Below are positions 9,501 through 16,117 of a stretch of DNA of 38,545 nucleotides, one piece after another. The stretch covers positions 1 through 38,545 of the forward strand of contig CAMVAI010000027.1 of assembly GCA_947165435.1 (NCBI GenBank), written 5' to 3'. A program made the position numbers and the translations under genes. Source of the stretch: an uncultured Prevotella sp. (GTDB lineage Bacteria > Bacteroidota > Bacteroidia > Bacteroidales > Bacteroidaceae). Positions within the stretch are counted from its first letter, which is position 1, and every line of letters begins with the position of its first letter. Under the pieces are notes generated by a model, which saw only the letters and a program-made list of their open reading frames with translations, did no database searches and was not told the origin of the DNA.

Positions 9501-9976
9501 GCATACACCTCACCCTCGACAGCCGAGAACCAGAAGGTGTCGCTGAACGTATAGATGAGTGCGCCCACCATGGCCGACGCCTCGATGGCTATCAGCCGCG
9601 AGGCCGTCAGCTCGCTCCAGTCCTTGACGAGCAGCCGCCGCACCAAGTGCGAGATGGTCCAATAGAGGAACAGGATGGTGGCCGCCGACAGCAGCGCGCT
9701 CATCATGTTCACCATCAGCGCCACCTGCGACGGGTCGCTGGCAAACTGCGAGAACAGGTTGGCCGTGAGCATGAAGAACGGCGCACCGGGCGGGTGGCCG
9801 ATTTCCAGCTTGTAGCCGGTGGATATAAACTCGGGGCAGTCCCAGAACGAGGCTGTGGGTTCGACCGTGGAGCAATACACAAAAGCGGCGATGGCAAACG
9901 CCAACCACCCCATGATATTGTCCACGATTCTGAATTGCTTGCCGCTGGTCAAGGCGACCTTGTCGGTTTGTTTCAT
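6539..9976 (-). CDS. DUF2723 family membrane protein (glycosyltransferase-like)
   Basis: DUF2723 proteins are large Bacteroidota membrane proteins related to dolichyl-phosphate-mannose-type (GT-C) transferases and to eukaryotic TMEM260. A role in protein O-glycosylation is therefore likely but not proven here. The product is 1145 residues. After a short cytoplasmic start, GT-C-like residues occur in EPTASFWDCPEF and GHPPGAPFFML (about residues 41-68). A dozen or more membrane segments follow through residue 680, with the family hallmarks NQTPMQPRERDYAYAGSFYA and YTNGDNDTFPLWYNQDVEGV. The last 350 residues are soluble and helix-rich, ending in TPR-like helices. ATG is the complement of 9974-9976. 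It heads a two-gene operon with the deacetylase. Confidence 0.9.
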   Translation of the reverse strand: MKQTDKVALTSGKQFRIVDNIMGWLAFAIAAFVYCSTVEPTASFWDCPEFISTGYKLEIGHPPGAPFFMLTANLFSQFASDPSQVALMVNMMSALLSAATILFLYWTISHLVRRLLVKDWSELTASRLIAIEASAMVGALIYTFSDTFWFSAVEGEVYAYSSAFTAVVFWLILKWEDQADQPHADRWLVLIMYMTGLSIGVHLLNLLCLPAIVLVYYYRKFPIDDPKRDLKGSLVALFISVVILAAVLYGVVPGIVQVGGWFELLFVNVLGCPFNTGEIVYIVLLIGIIIWAIYETYSNGDDRRQNIAFLLAVAMLGIPFYGHGWMSVAIGIVVLAVLWFVLQYKKTTRRDDGKTVRMPLVTARIKNTSLLCMLMLMIGYSTYALIVIRSAANPPMDQNSPEDIFTLGEYLGREQYGQRPLFYGPAYTSQVALEKDGEYCKPVMTEGDPVWQRKEKASPDEKDEYFVVRTKDEYKYAQNMLFPRMYSSAHRAAYESWMGDISGREETFDRCGEMVTVKMPSQLENLRFFISYQCNFMYWRYFMWNFAGRQNDLQGNGELEHGNWLSGFDWLDNWRLGDQSQLPDDLKENKGHNVFYMLPLILGLIGLFWQSLAKHHNNAKDQTGIRQFWVVFFLFFMTGLAIVIYLNQTPMQPRERDYAYAGSFYAFAIWCGMGVAAIIEMLREKLKVKSEKMAAAVACGISVLGLLVPVQMASQTWDDHDRSGRYTCRDFGQNYLMSLQQEGNPIIYTNGDNDTFPLWYNQDVEGVRTDARVCNLSYLQTDWYIDQMRRPAYDSPSVPITWERIEYCAGTNEYVRIEPEMEAMVREYYQEHPDEARRQFGDDPFELKNVLKHWVRSTNSDLHVIPTDTVYMTIDKDAVRRSGMLIAGDSIPDRMVISLKGKSALYKGDLMILEMLAECNWTRPIYVAVSVGEDNYINLGDNTITEGLAYRITPFTTSIGGRPVPGMKNFDTEKTYDNVMHRFKFGGIDKKGIYLDETVMRMCYTHRRTMAKLAMELMNEGKDKKAAEVLRYTAKVIPAYNVPHNYSSGSLDMARVWGMLGQKQEAMDIIGKLWLNSIQYMRWYCSLEGMRFESAENDVLMHFYVLQQVASVAESIDRKWYEKHLPELTTLADIYQQKGGQLYEE

Positions 9977-10013
9977 TCTATTCTTTGATGTCTGATGATT
10001 CTATTCCAACGTG

Positions 10014-10021
10014 CAAAGGTA
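10014..10021 (-). promoter_or_regulatory. -7 promoter box of the DUF2723 operon
   Basis: The complement of 10014-10021 reads TACCTTTG, a perfect Bacteroidota -7 box 37 bases upstream of the DUF2723 ATG. The -33 position is A/T-rich without a clear TTTG. Confidence 0.6.
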
Positions 10022-10121
10022 AGTATTAAAAATGAAAAATCCGCCACGCAGCATAAGAAATGACTACGACTTGGTATTTTTTAACTTTTTGGGGCCGTTC
10101 TGTATAAAGCGGGCGCGTACA

Positions 10122-10298
10122 TTAATTTACCTGCGGCTCGTTCTTGGCTTCGACGATAGCAAAACGACAGCCTGTCTTGTTGTCTTCATCGAGAAACCAC
10201 ATCCTGATGAAGCGAAGCACTGCCGACCCGATGCCTTTACCGCTAAAACTCTCAGCTACAGCTAAACAAACACCGAAACGATGCGAAAAATGTTTCAT
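10122..10298 (-). pseudogene. Relic of a GNAT acetyltransferase
   Basis: A 58-codon frame starts MKHFSHRFGVCLAVAESF and contains SGKGIGSAVLRFI, the acetyl-CoA-binding motif A of GNAT enzymes. It continues with NKTGCRFAIVEAKNEP, the next strand and loop of the fold as seen in many Bacteroidota GNAT proteins. It then stops where the second half of the domain (usually a FYxKNGF segment) should follow. There is no room for the N-terminal third either. Frameshift and deletion have probably left only the central core. The rest of 10022-10325 shows no intact gene. Confidence 0.6.
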
Positions 10299-10325
10299 TT
10301 GTATCTATACTGGGTAACAAGAATG

Positions 10326-10521
10326 CAACCCGCACATCTCGCACATCTCGCACGTAAGCCCGTGGTTGTTGAAAAGTTTTCACGTGCGGGATGTGCGGGA
10401 TGTGCGGGATGTATTCCTTTTTACACATTATATACATTTACGTCACCTAAATCCCGATGAAATCGCGGATTTTTGCGCGGATGCCGGATAAAATCCGGCC
10501 AAAAAAACGGAACTTGTGGAT
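10326..10521. repeat. Structured dispersed element, copy 1 (hairpin part)
   Basis: In order: a left arm with 9-bp repeats of the CGCACATCT type (10327-10355); a 25-base spacer; a right arm of GTGCGGGAT repeats in reverse orientation (10381-10412); an A/T-rich stretch; a 10-bp hairpin with a GAA loop and one bulged base (10449-10472) followed by a T-run; a 7-bp hairpin GCCGGAT-AAA-ATCCGGC (10483-10499); an A-run; and then the 42-bp array. The same parts recur in the same order at 38162-38545. No protein-coding frame is convincing. Confidence 0.8.
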
Positions 10522-10689
10522 GCGGAGAGGCCACTAATTTTTGTGGAGAGGCTCCCGGTGATCGTGGAGAGGCCACTAATTTTTGTGGAGAGGCTCCCGG
10601 TAATCGTGGAGAGGCCACTAATTTTTGTGGAGAGGCTCCCGGTGATCGTGGAGAGGCCACTAATTTTTGTGGAGAGCCTCCCGGTGTGC
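10522..10689. repeat. Tandem array, four 42-bp units of paired 21-bp half-repeats
   Basis: Units start at 10522, 10564, 10606 and 10648. Each holds two 21-bp halves that begin GTGGAGAGG and continue either CCACTAATTTTT or CTCCCGGTGATC. Units differ by one or two bases. Because 42 is divisible by 3 the array is open in several frames on both strands, which creates spurious reading frames. It ends about 40 bases before the 3' end of the pectate lyase gene. Confidence 0.85.
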
Positions 10690-10729
10690 TTTTCTACCGA
10701 ACTGCCAACTCTTTGTCGGGAAATCAGCC

Positions 10730-12979
10730 TTATCTCCTTACCACCTTCTTGCCGTTGACGATGTACAGCCCGCGGCGGGGCTGGGCCACGCGGCGCCCGC
10801 CCAGGTCGAAGGCGGTGCCATTGGTGGCGTCGATGGTCTTGACGGTGGTGACGCCGGTGGTCACCTCCTCTACGGTGAGTGCGAACTTCACGCCGGCGGC
10901 ATAGGTGACGGTGAAGGTGAAGCTGCCCGTGATAGCCACATTGGCCACGGTGGCGGTGGCGAAGGCCGTACCGCTCTTACGGCTGGGCAGGTCGATGGCG
11001 AAGGTCTTTCCGGCCAGCTCGGTGATTTTTCCCTTGTTGGCGGTGTTGTTGTCGCCCACGGCATACATCGTGATGCCGGTCACCTTGGCCTTGGCGGGCA
11101 GCGTGACGGTATGCTGTCCGGCAGCCACCTTGATGAGGTTGGCCCCGTTGCAGAGGTCGCTGCTGTAGGTATAGGGCGTCACCGTGGCACTGCCGTCGAG
11201 CTTGTAGCCTGCGGGCACCTTGTCCGACTGCAGGCTGACGGCTCCGCTCTCCACGGGCACGTCGGGATTGTCAGGATTATCGGGATTATCCGGATTGTCT
11301 GGATTTTCGGGCGTGACGGGCTTATCGGGATTGACGCTCTTGCCCCCGAAGAAACCCACCAGCGTGGAGCGGTAGTTCTGCAGGGCGGTCTTCAGCCCGT
11401 CGATGATGTCAGCGTTGTTGTCCTCCACGGCGTTGTCGAAGGTCCAGCTGAAGTCGCCGTGCTGCATGCGCCCGGCACCGTACTGTCCCGTGACGATGGC
11501 CGGCACGTCGGCAGCGGCTGCGGGCGTGTAGCTGTACATCAGCGTGGCGTCGGTGTCGAAGTTGCTATACGTCTTGCCGCCCACCTTGGCCTTCACGTCG
11601 GCAGGCACCTGGTCGTTGCGGTTGGCAGCCTCCCAGCAGTCGAAGTCGGTGGCGTTCTGCTGGTAGGTCACCAGGCTGCGCGCCCCCACTACGGTGTTGC
11701 CAAACGACTTGATGATGCCGCCGTCCTCGCCCGAGAAGGTGCCCTTGCCGCCGTCGGCCACGTCGGAGCCCTGCAGCGACGAGAGCATGGGGTACTTGCA
11801 GTTGCGGAAGTAGTTGGCCTCGACGAAGGCCTCGCTCTGGTAGGCAGCCCCTACGCCGTACTTGGCATTGCCGTCGAAGTAGTTGTTCCATACGTGGACC
11901 GACATGGTACGTATGCGCGGGTGGCGCGAGTCGGAGTGGTCGAACCAGTTGTGGTGGTAGCAGATCCAGTTGGGGCCCGTCTCGCTCTTCATGCCGCACA
12001 GCGACGCCTTACCGCTGTCGTAGAGGTGGTTGTAGGCCACGGTGACGTAGCGCGAGTCGCCCTTGATGTCGATGGTGCCGTCGCCCTTCACCTGGTCGGC
12101 ATCGCTGCCCGGCTTGCCATAGAAGAGGTCGAGGTTGTGTATCCATATCATCTCGTTGTCGGTGTCGATGCTCACGCAGTCGTCCATGCAGAGCATGATG
12201 CCGAAGTTGCGCAGCTCTACCCGGGCCACATTGCGCAACAGGAAGCCGAAGCCCGACACGCAGGCATCGCTGCCCACACCCTCGATGGTGATGTTCATGG
12301 GCTGACGCTCCTTGGCACCCTTCACCTGGATGCCCTCCGACGAGCTGCCGAACGCGTCCATGTCTTCGGCATTGATGGTGCCGATGATGCGGATGCACAG
12401 CGGCCGCTTGTCGTACGAGCCGCTGGCGTCACCCTTCTGGTAGCCGTAGATAATCTGCTGCAGGCCGGTGTAGGTCTCTGCCTTGCCGTTGCTGCCGCTG
12501 ACGACGTCGAGCGCGACGGTCTTGGCATTGCCCGCCCACACATACACCACGCGGGCATTGGCCTTGAGCGTGCCGTCGTTGTTGTAGGCACCTATGCCGT
12601 CCTGTCCGGCCTTCATGTGGGCAAAGCCGCTGCGGTCGTGGGCCTTCACCTCCACGGTGCTGCTCACCGTGGCGTCGGCAGTCACCTCGGCACCGTCGCT
12701 GACGGGCACCACCTTGAACCGATAGCTGCCGGCCTTGAGGCCAAGGGCATCGGCGCGGCCGTAGTCGGGATATTCGCGCACCAGCTCGCTGTCCAGACGG
12801 GTCCATGTGTCGGCAGCAGCCGGACTGACATAGACGTTGTATTCGAGACCGGCCACTTTCTGCCATGTCACGTAGGCACTCTCAAACCATCCGCCCTGTT
12901 CCACCACAGCGACGGCGGCAGCCTGCGCCGACAGTGCGGCACAGAGCATCAGCGTTGACAACAAGAATAGTTTCTTCAT
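10730..12979 (-). CDS. Secreted pectate lyase (PL1-like) with type IX secretion signal
   Basis: Pectate lyases of family PL1 cleave polygalacturonan by beta-elimination with a Ca-dependent parallel beta-helix. The 749-residue product has a signal peptide (MKKLFLLSTLMLCAALSAQA), a fibronectin-III-like region to about residue 120, then the beta-helix. The helix contains VTVAYNHLYDSGKASLCG and WICYHHNWFDHSDSRHPRIR; the latter carries the conserved catalytic-region Arg residues. A linker of NPD repeats lies near residue 575, followed by a beta-rich domain. The end, FDLGGRRVAQPRRGLYIVNG plus KKVVRR, fits a type IX sorting signal. An in-frame ATG 30 bases upstream lies inside the -7 promoter region, so the ATG at the complement of 12977-12979 is chosen. 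The substrate is inferred from the fold. Confidence 0.88.
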   Translation of the reverse strand: MKKLFLLSTLMLCAALSAQAAAVAVVEQGGWFESAYVTWQKVAGLEYNVYVSPAAADTWTRLDSELVREYPDYGRADALGLKAGSYRFKVVPVSDGAEVTADATVSSTVEVKAHDRSGFAHMKAGQDGIGAYNNDGTLKANARVVYVWAGNAKTVALDVVSGSNGKAETYTGLQQIIYGYQKGDASGSYDKRPLCIRIIGTINAEDMDAFGSSSEGIQVKGAKERQPMNITIEGVGSDACVSGFGFLLRNVARVELRNFGIMLCMDDCVSIDTDNEMIWIHNLDLFYGKPGSDADQVKGDGTIDIKGDSRYVTVAYNHLYDSGKASLCGMKSETGPNWICYHHNWFDHSDSRHPRIRTMSVHVWNNYFDGNAKYGVGAAYQSEAFVEANYFRNCKYPMLSSLQGSDVADGGKGTFSGEDGGIIKSFGNTVVGARSLVTYQQNATDFDCWEAANRNDQVPADVKAKVGGKTYSNFDTDATLMYSYTPAAAADVPAIVTGQYGAGRMQHGDFSWTFDNAVEDNNADIIDGLKTALQNYRSTLVGFFGGKSVNPDKPVTPENPDNPDNPDNPDNPDVPVESGAVSLQSDKVPAGYKLDGSATVTPYTYSSDLCNGANLIKVAAGQHTVTLPAKAKVTGITMYAVGDNNTANKGKITELAGKTFAIDLPSRKSGTAFATATVANVAITGSFTFTVTYAAGVKFALTVEEVTTGVTTVKTIDATNGTAFDLGGRRVAQPRRGLYIVNGKKVVRR

Positions 12980-13006
12980 ATCTTTTTTCGTTTTAGTTTC
13001 TGCCTG

Positions 13007-13038
13007 CAAAATTACCTTATTTATATGAGATAGACAAA
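13007..13038 (-). promoter_or_regulatory. Promoter of the pectate lyase gene
   Basis: On the minus strand TTTG (complement of 13035-13038), 20 bases, and TAATTTTG (complement of 13007-13014) form a perfect Bacteroidota promoter. The predicted start near 13001 leaves a leader of about 22 bases and rules out the upstream in-frame ATG. Confidence 0.75.
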
Positions 13039-13074
13039 AAAAGAGGTTGAAAAGATGCGTAAACGATTACAAAA

Positions 13075-13106
13075 TTTGGCCGTTTGCCGAGTTAATCGTA
13101 CCTTTG
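13075..13106 (+). promoter_or_regulatory. Promoter of the U32 protein gene
   Basis: TTTG at 13075-13078, a 20-base spacer and TACCTTTG at 13099-13106 match the consensus perfectly. The ATG begins at 13111, only four bases after the box, so the mRNA would be leaderless or nearly so. Confidence 0.75.
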
Positions 13107-13110
13107 CACC

Positions 13111-14373
13111 ATGAATCAATTATCCGACTATGAAATCATGGCCCCCGTGGGCAGCCGCGACGCGCTGGCCGCTGCGCTGAAGGCCGGGGCCGACAGCGTC
13201 TATTTCGGCGTGGAGCAGCTGAACATGCGGTCGCACTCGGCCAACCACTTCACCATCGACGACCTGAAGGAGATAGCCGCCACGTGCCGCCAGGCGGGCG
13301 TGAAGAGCTACCTGACGGTGAACACCATCATCTACGACGAAGACATCGCGCTGATGCACCAGATAGTGGATGCCGCCTCGGAGGCCGGCATCACGGCCGT
13401 CATCGCATCCGACGTGGCGGTGATGCAATACTGCCGCAAACGGGGCATGGAGGTACACCTCTCGACACAGCTGAACATATCGAACGCCGAGGCCCTGCGC
13501 TTCTATGCCCAGTTTGCCGACGTGGTGGTGCTGGCCCGCGAGCTGCGCATGGAACAGGTGGCAGCGATACACCGGCAGATAGCCGAGCAGCACATCACGG
13601 GGCCGTCGGGCCAGGAGGTGCGCATCGAGATGTTCTGCCACGGGGCGCTGTGCATGGCCGTCAGCGGCAAGTGCTACATGAGCCTCGACAACACGGGGCG
13701 CTCGGCCAACCGGGGGGCGTGCATGCAGATATGCCGCCGCAGCTACCTGGTGACCGACCGCGAGACGGGCACGGAGCTGGAGATAGACAACAAGTACATC
13801 ATGTCGCCCAAGGACCTGAAGACCGTGCGCTTCATCGACCGCATGATGCAGGCCGGCGTACGCGTGTTCAAGATTGAGGGGCGTGCCCGCGGACCAGAAT
13901 ATGTGCTGACGGTGGTGCAGTGCTACAAGGAGGCCATCAGCAGCGTACTCGACGGCACCTTCACGGAAGAGAAGAAAGACGAGTGGGACCGCCGGCTGGC
14001 CACCGTCTTCAACCGGGGCTTCTGGGACGGCTACTACCAGGGGCAGCTGCTGGGCGAGTGGAACAAGAACTACGGGTCGAACGCCACGGAGCGCAAGCAG
14101 TACATCGGCAAGGGGGTGAAGTATTTCTCGCGACTGGGCGTGGCCGAGTTCACAGTGGAGGCCGACACGTTCCGCGTGGGCGACAAGATGCTCATCACCG
14201 GGCCTACCACCGGGGCACTCTACGTCACTGCCGACGAGATTCACGACGACCACGGCCCAGTGGAGGTGGCCCGGCAGGGCACGAAGGTCAGCATCGCCGT
14301 GCCGGAAAAGGTACGACCGTCGGACAAGCTTTTCAAGCTTGTCCAAATGAAAGAAATGAGAAATGAAAAATGA
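13111..14373 (+). CDS. U32 family protein (TrhP/YegQ-like)
   Basis: U32 proteins were named as peptidases, but several are RNA hydroxylation factors; the TrhP/YegQ group acts in tRNA 5-hydroxyuridine formation. The 420-residue product has the conserved start EIMAPVGSRDALAAALKAGA followed by DSVYFG, then VHLSTQLNISN. The signature region has EMFCHGALCMAVSGKCYMS near residue 176 and NRGACMQICRR, whose Cys residues could hold an iron-sulfur cluster. FKIEGRARGPEYV follows. The last residues (KEMRNEK) are read from the start of a heptad repeat array that also supplies the stop. sufE follows on the same strand. Assignment to TrhP rather than another U32 branch is tentative. Confidence 0.85.
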   Translation: MNQLSDYEIMAPVGSRDALAAALKAGADSVYFGVEQLNMRSHSANHFTIDDLKEIAATCRQAGVKSYLTVNTIIYDEDIALMHQIVDAASEAGITAVIASDVAVMQYCRKRGMEVHLSTQLNISNAEALRFYAQFADVVVLARELRMEQVAAIHRQIAEQHITGPSGQEVRIEMFCHGALCMAVSGKCYMSLDNTGRSANRGACMQICRRSYLVTDRETGTELEIDNKYIMSPKDLKTVRFIDRMMQAGVRVFKIEGRARGPEYVLTVVQCYKEAISSVLDGTFTEEKKDEWDRRLATVFNRGFWDGYYQGQLLGEWNKNYGSNATERKQYIGKGVKYFSRLGVAEFTVEADTFRVGDKMLITGPTTGALYVTADEIHDDHGPVEVARQGTKVSIAVPEKVRPSDKLFKLVQMKEMRNEK

Positions 14374-14395
14374 GAAATGAAAAATGAGAAATAAT
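14354..14395 (+). repeat. Six tandem heptads between the U32 gene and sufE
   Basis: AAATGAG and AAATGAA alternate for five units and end with AAATAAT, immediately before the sufE ATG. The array contains an ATG every seven bases in rotating frames and provides the U32 stop codon. Confidence 0.8.
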
Positions 14396-14398
14396 ACT

Positions 14399-14818
14399 AT
14401 GTCAATCAACGAGATACAAGACGAGATTATCGACGAGTTCAGCGGTCTGGACGACTGGATGGACAAGTACCAGCTGCTCATAGACTTAGGCAACGAGCAG
14501 GAGCCGCTGGACGAGCAATACAAGGTGGAGAGCAACCTGATAGACGGCTGCCAGAGCCGGGTGTGGCTGCAGGCCGACTATGAAGGCGGCATCGTGCGGT
14601 TCAAGGCAGAGAGCGACGCGCTGATAGTGAAGGGCATCGTGACGCTGCTCATCCGCGTGCTCAGCGGCCATACGCCGAAGGAGATACTGGATGCCGACCT
14701 TTACTTCATCGAGGCCATCGGGCTGAAGGAGCACCTGTCACCAACCCGCTCCAACGGTCTGCTGGCTATGGTCAAGCAGATGAGAATGTACGCGCTGGCG
14801 TTCCAGTCGAAGGGCTGA
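14399..14818 (+). CDS. sufE: SufE-family cysteine desulfuration protein
   Basis: SufE accepts persulfide sulfur from the cysteine desulfurase SufS and passes it to the SufBCD scaffold for iron-sulfur cluster assembly. The product is 139 residues, a normal length. It opens MSINEIQDEIIDEFSGLDDW, has YQLLIDLGN, and carries the acceptor Cys51 in LIDGCQSRVW. ATG at 14399 is preferred over 14384, which falls inside the heptad array. Its last 81 bases overlap the 3' end of the convergent histidine phosphatase gene. The other suf genes are not in the window. Confidence 0.9.
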   Translation: MSINEIQDEIIDEFSGLDDWMDKYQLLIDLGNEQEPLDEQYKVESNLIDGCQSRVWLQADYEGGIVRFKAESDALIVKGIVTLLIRVLSGHTPKEILDADLYFIEAIGLKEHLSPTRSNGLLAMVKQMRMYALAFQSKG

Positions 14819-16117
14819 CTCGCCTTTCTCCAACCGGTCGAGATAGAAGCGGCGGAAGTCGCTCCAGCGGTAGTAGGGAGCCATGTCGCCCGGCAGGGGC
14901 AGCGTGGCTTCTTGTTCGTTGAGCAGCACCTTGAAGACGACATCGCGGTCAGCGGCGTCGCTGCGATAGAACACGAACTGGATGTTCGACGCCATGGGGA
15001 ACACCAGGCAGGCCCACCAGCCCTGCTCTTCCAGCAGTTCCAAGTGCTCGGTCTGGAAGTCGTAGCCGTTGATGCCCAGCAGGCAGGCCAGCGGCAGCAC
15101 GACGGTCTCGTGGCCAAAGCGCAGCGAGGCACCGTGGGTGTCGAGGGCCATGATGCTGTCGGCCTCGTCGATGATTTTCCGCAGCAGGTAGCGCTGCGTC
15201 AGCGGCTCCAGTCCGCCGTTGAGCAGCGACGGTCCGTAGGTGATGTACCACCAGGCGTTCTCGCACTGCCAGAAGCGGTGAATCTCTTCGTAGGAGAAGA
15301 GGTCGAGCAGGAAGGGCGGCCGGTCGGAGCTGATGTGGGTGTTCTGCTGTATCAGGGCGGTCTTGATGAGGTAATAGTTCAGCCATTTATGATTGACGTG
15401 CTGCTTGACGTACTCGGCATCGTTGAAGAGCAGCTCCATCAGTCGCGGGTTGCGCTCGCGGGGCGCACAGTAGGCATCGAAGGCGGCCTTGGCGCGGTGG
15501 GTCATCATGCTGTCGCGCAGCAGTTTGTCCTGATGGTTGAGATACCACATATTGTGGAACGAGCAGTCCATGGTGACACGCAGCTGCGGGTTGAGCGACA
15601 CCATCTTCAGCACGGCAGAGCCCATAGACAGGATGCAGCGGTTGACATTGGTGCTGCGGGCGTCGATGAAGGCCTCGCCCTCGAACACCTCGGGGAAGTG
15701 CTGCATCATGCGCTGGGCTATCATGCGCTGCTGTTTCTTGCCAATGCCGGTCAGGTCGCCCCACCGCCCTTCCGAGTCGTCGATGATAACCTGCAGCTCG
15801 TCCTTCACCTGCCGGCCGAGGGCGGTGAGCTTGCCTAAGCTGTCGGCACGGCAGAGCGTCTGGTAGGGCATGTCGTAGGCCTTGCGGTTGCTAAGGTATC
15901 GCGAGCCGTGCCGCCCGTAGTGTGATATGTAGAAGGGCCGCTTGCCGGGGGGCGGCGGCGTCAGTGGGGCTGTGGTTTCGCGATAGATGCAGAAGTTGCT
16001 GGCCGACAGGTTGCGGTCGCCGGTGATGACGTCGAAGGCACGCTGTGCCCACAGGCGCTGGGGCAGGCTGGCACAGAGCACCAACAGCAGGAGGTACAGA
16101 CAGCTATTTCTTTTCAT
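14738..16117 (-). CDS. Secreted histidine-type phosphatase (phytase/MINPP-like), copy A
   Basis: Clan-2 histidine phosphatases cleave phosphate monoesters such as phytate through a phospho-histidine. The product (459 residues) has a signal peptide (MKRNSCLYLLLLVLCASLPQ), the catalytic SHYGRHGSRY with RHG at residues 69-71, and RFGHETVVLPL, whose HE pair replaces the HD of classical acid phosphatases, as in MINPP-type enzymes. A second ATG at 16150 is in frame; both lie in a 33-bp duplication. The upstream paralog overlaps this start by 14 bases, so translation is probably coupled. The last 27 residues are antisense to sufE and have no counterpart in the paralog, so they look like read-through after loss of an earlier stop. 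The substrate is inferred. Confidence 0.85.
   Translation of the reverse strand: MKRNSCLYLLLLVLCASLPQRLWAQRAFDVITGDRNLSASNFCIYRETTAPLTPPPPGKRPFYISHYGRHGSRYLSNRKAYDMPYQTLCRADSLGKLTALGRQVKDELQVIIDDSEGRWGDLTGIGKKQQRMIAQRMMQHFPEVFEGEAFIDARSTNVNRCILSMGSAVLKMVSLNPQLRVTMDCSFHNMWYLNHQDKLLRDSMMTHRAKAAFDAYCAPRERNPRLMELLFNDAEYVKQHVNHKWLNYYLIKTALIQQNTHISSDRPPFLLDLFSYEEIHRFWQCENAWWYITYGPSLLNGGLEPLTQRYLLRKIIDEADSIMALDTHGASLRFGHETVVLPLACLLGINGYDFQTEHLELLEEQGWWACLVFPMASNIQFVFYRSDAADRDVVFKVLLNEQEATLPLPGDMAPYYRWSDFRRFYLDRLEKGESALRLERQRVHSHLLDHSQQTVGAGW

Noticed and set aside
10032..10265. 77-codon plus-strand frame
   Set aside because: Opposite the GNAT relic, with no motif; the minus strand explains the region better.
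10522..10689. CRISPR array
   Set aside because: Units are contiguous repeats without unique spacers and no cas genes are nearby.
10421..10904. Frames on both strands through the 42-bp array (ATNFCGEAPG-type repeats on plus, SPRSPGASPQ-type on minus)
   Set aside because: The 42-bp period keeps all frames open; neither strand has a promoter or a start in good context, and the second element copy does not keep the frames.
10667..12958. 763-codon plus-strand frame opposite the pectate lyase
   Set aside because: Antisense shadow; the minus strand encodes a signal peptide, beta-helix and sorting signal behind a perfect promoter.
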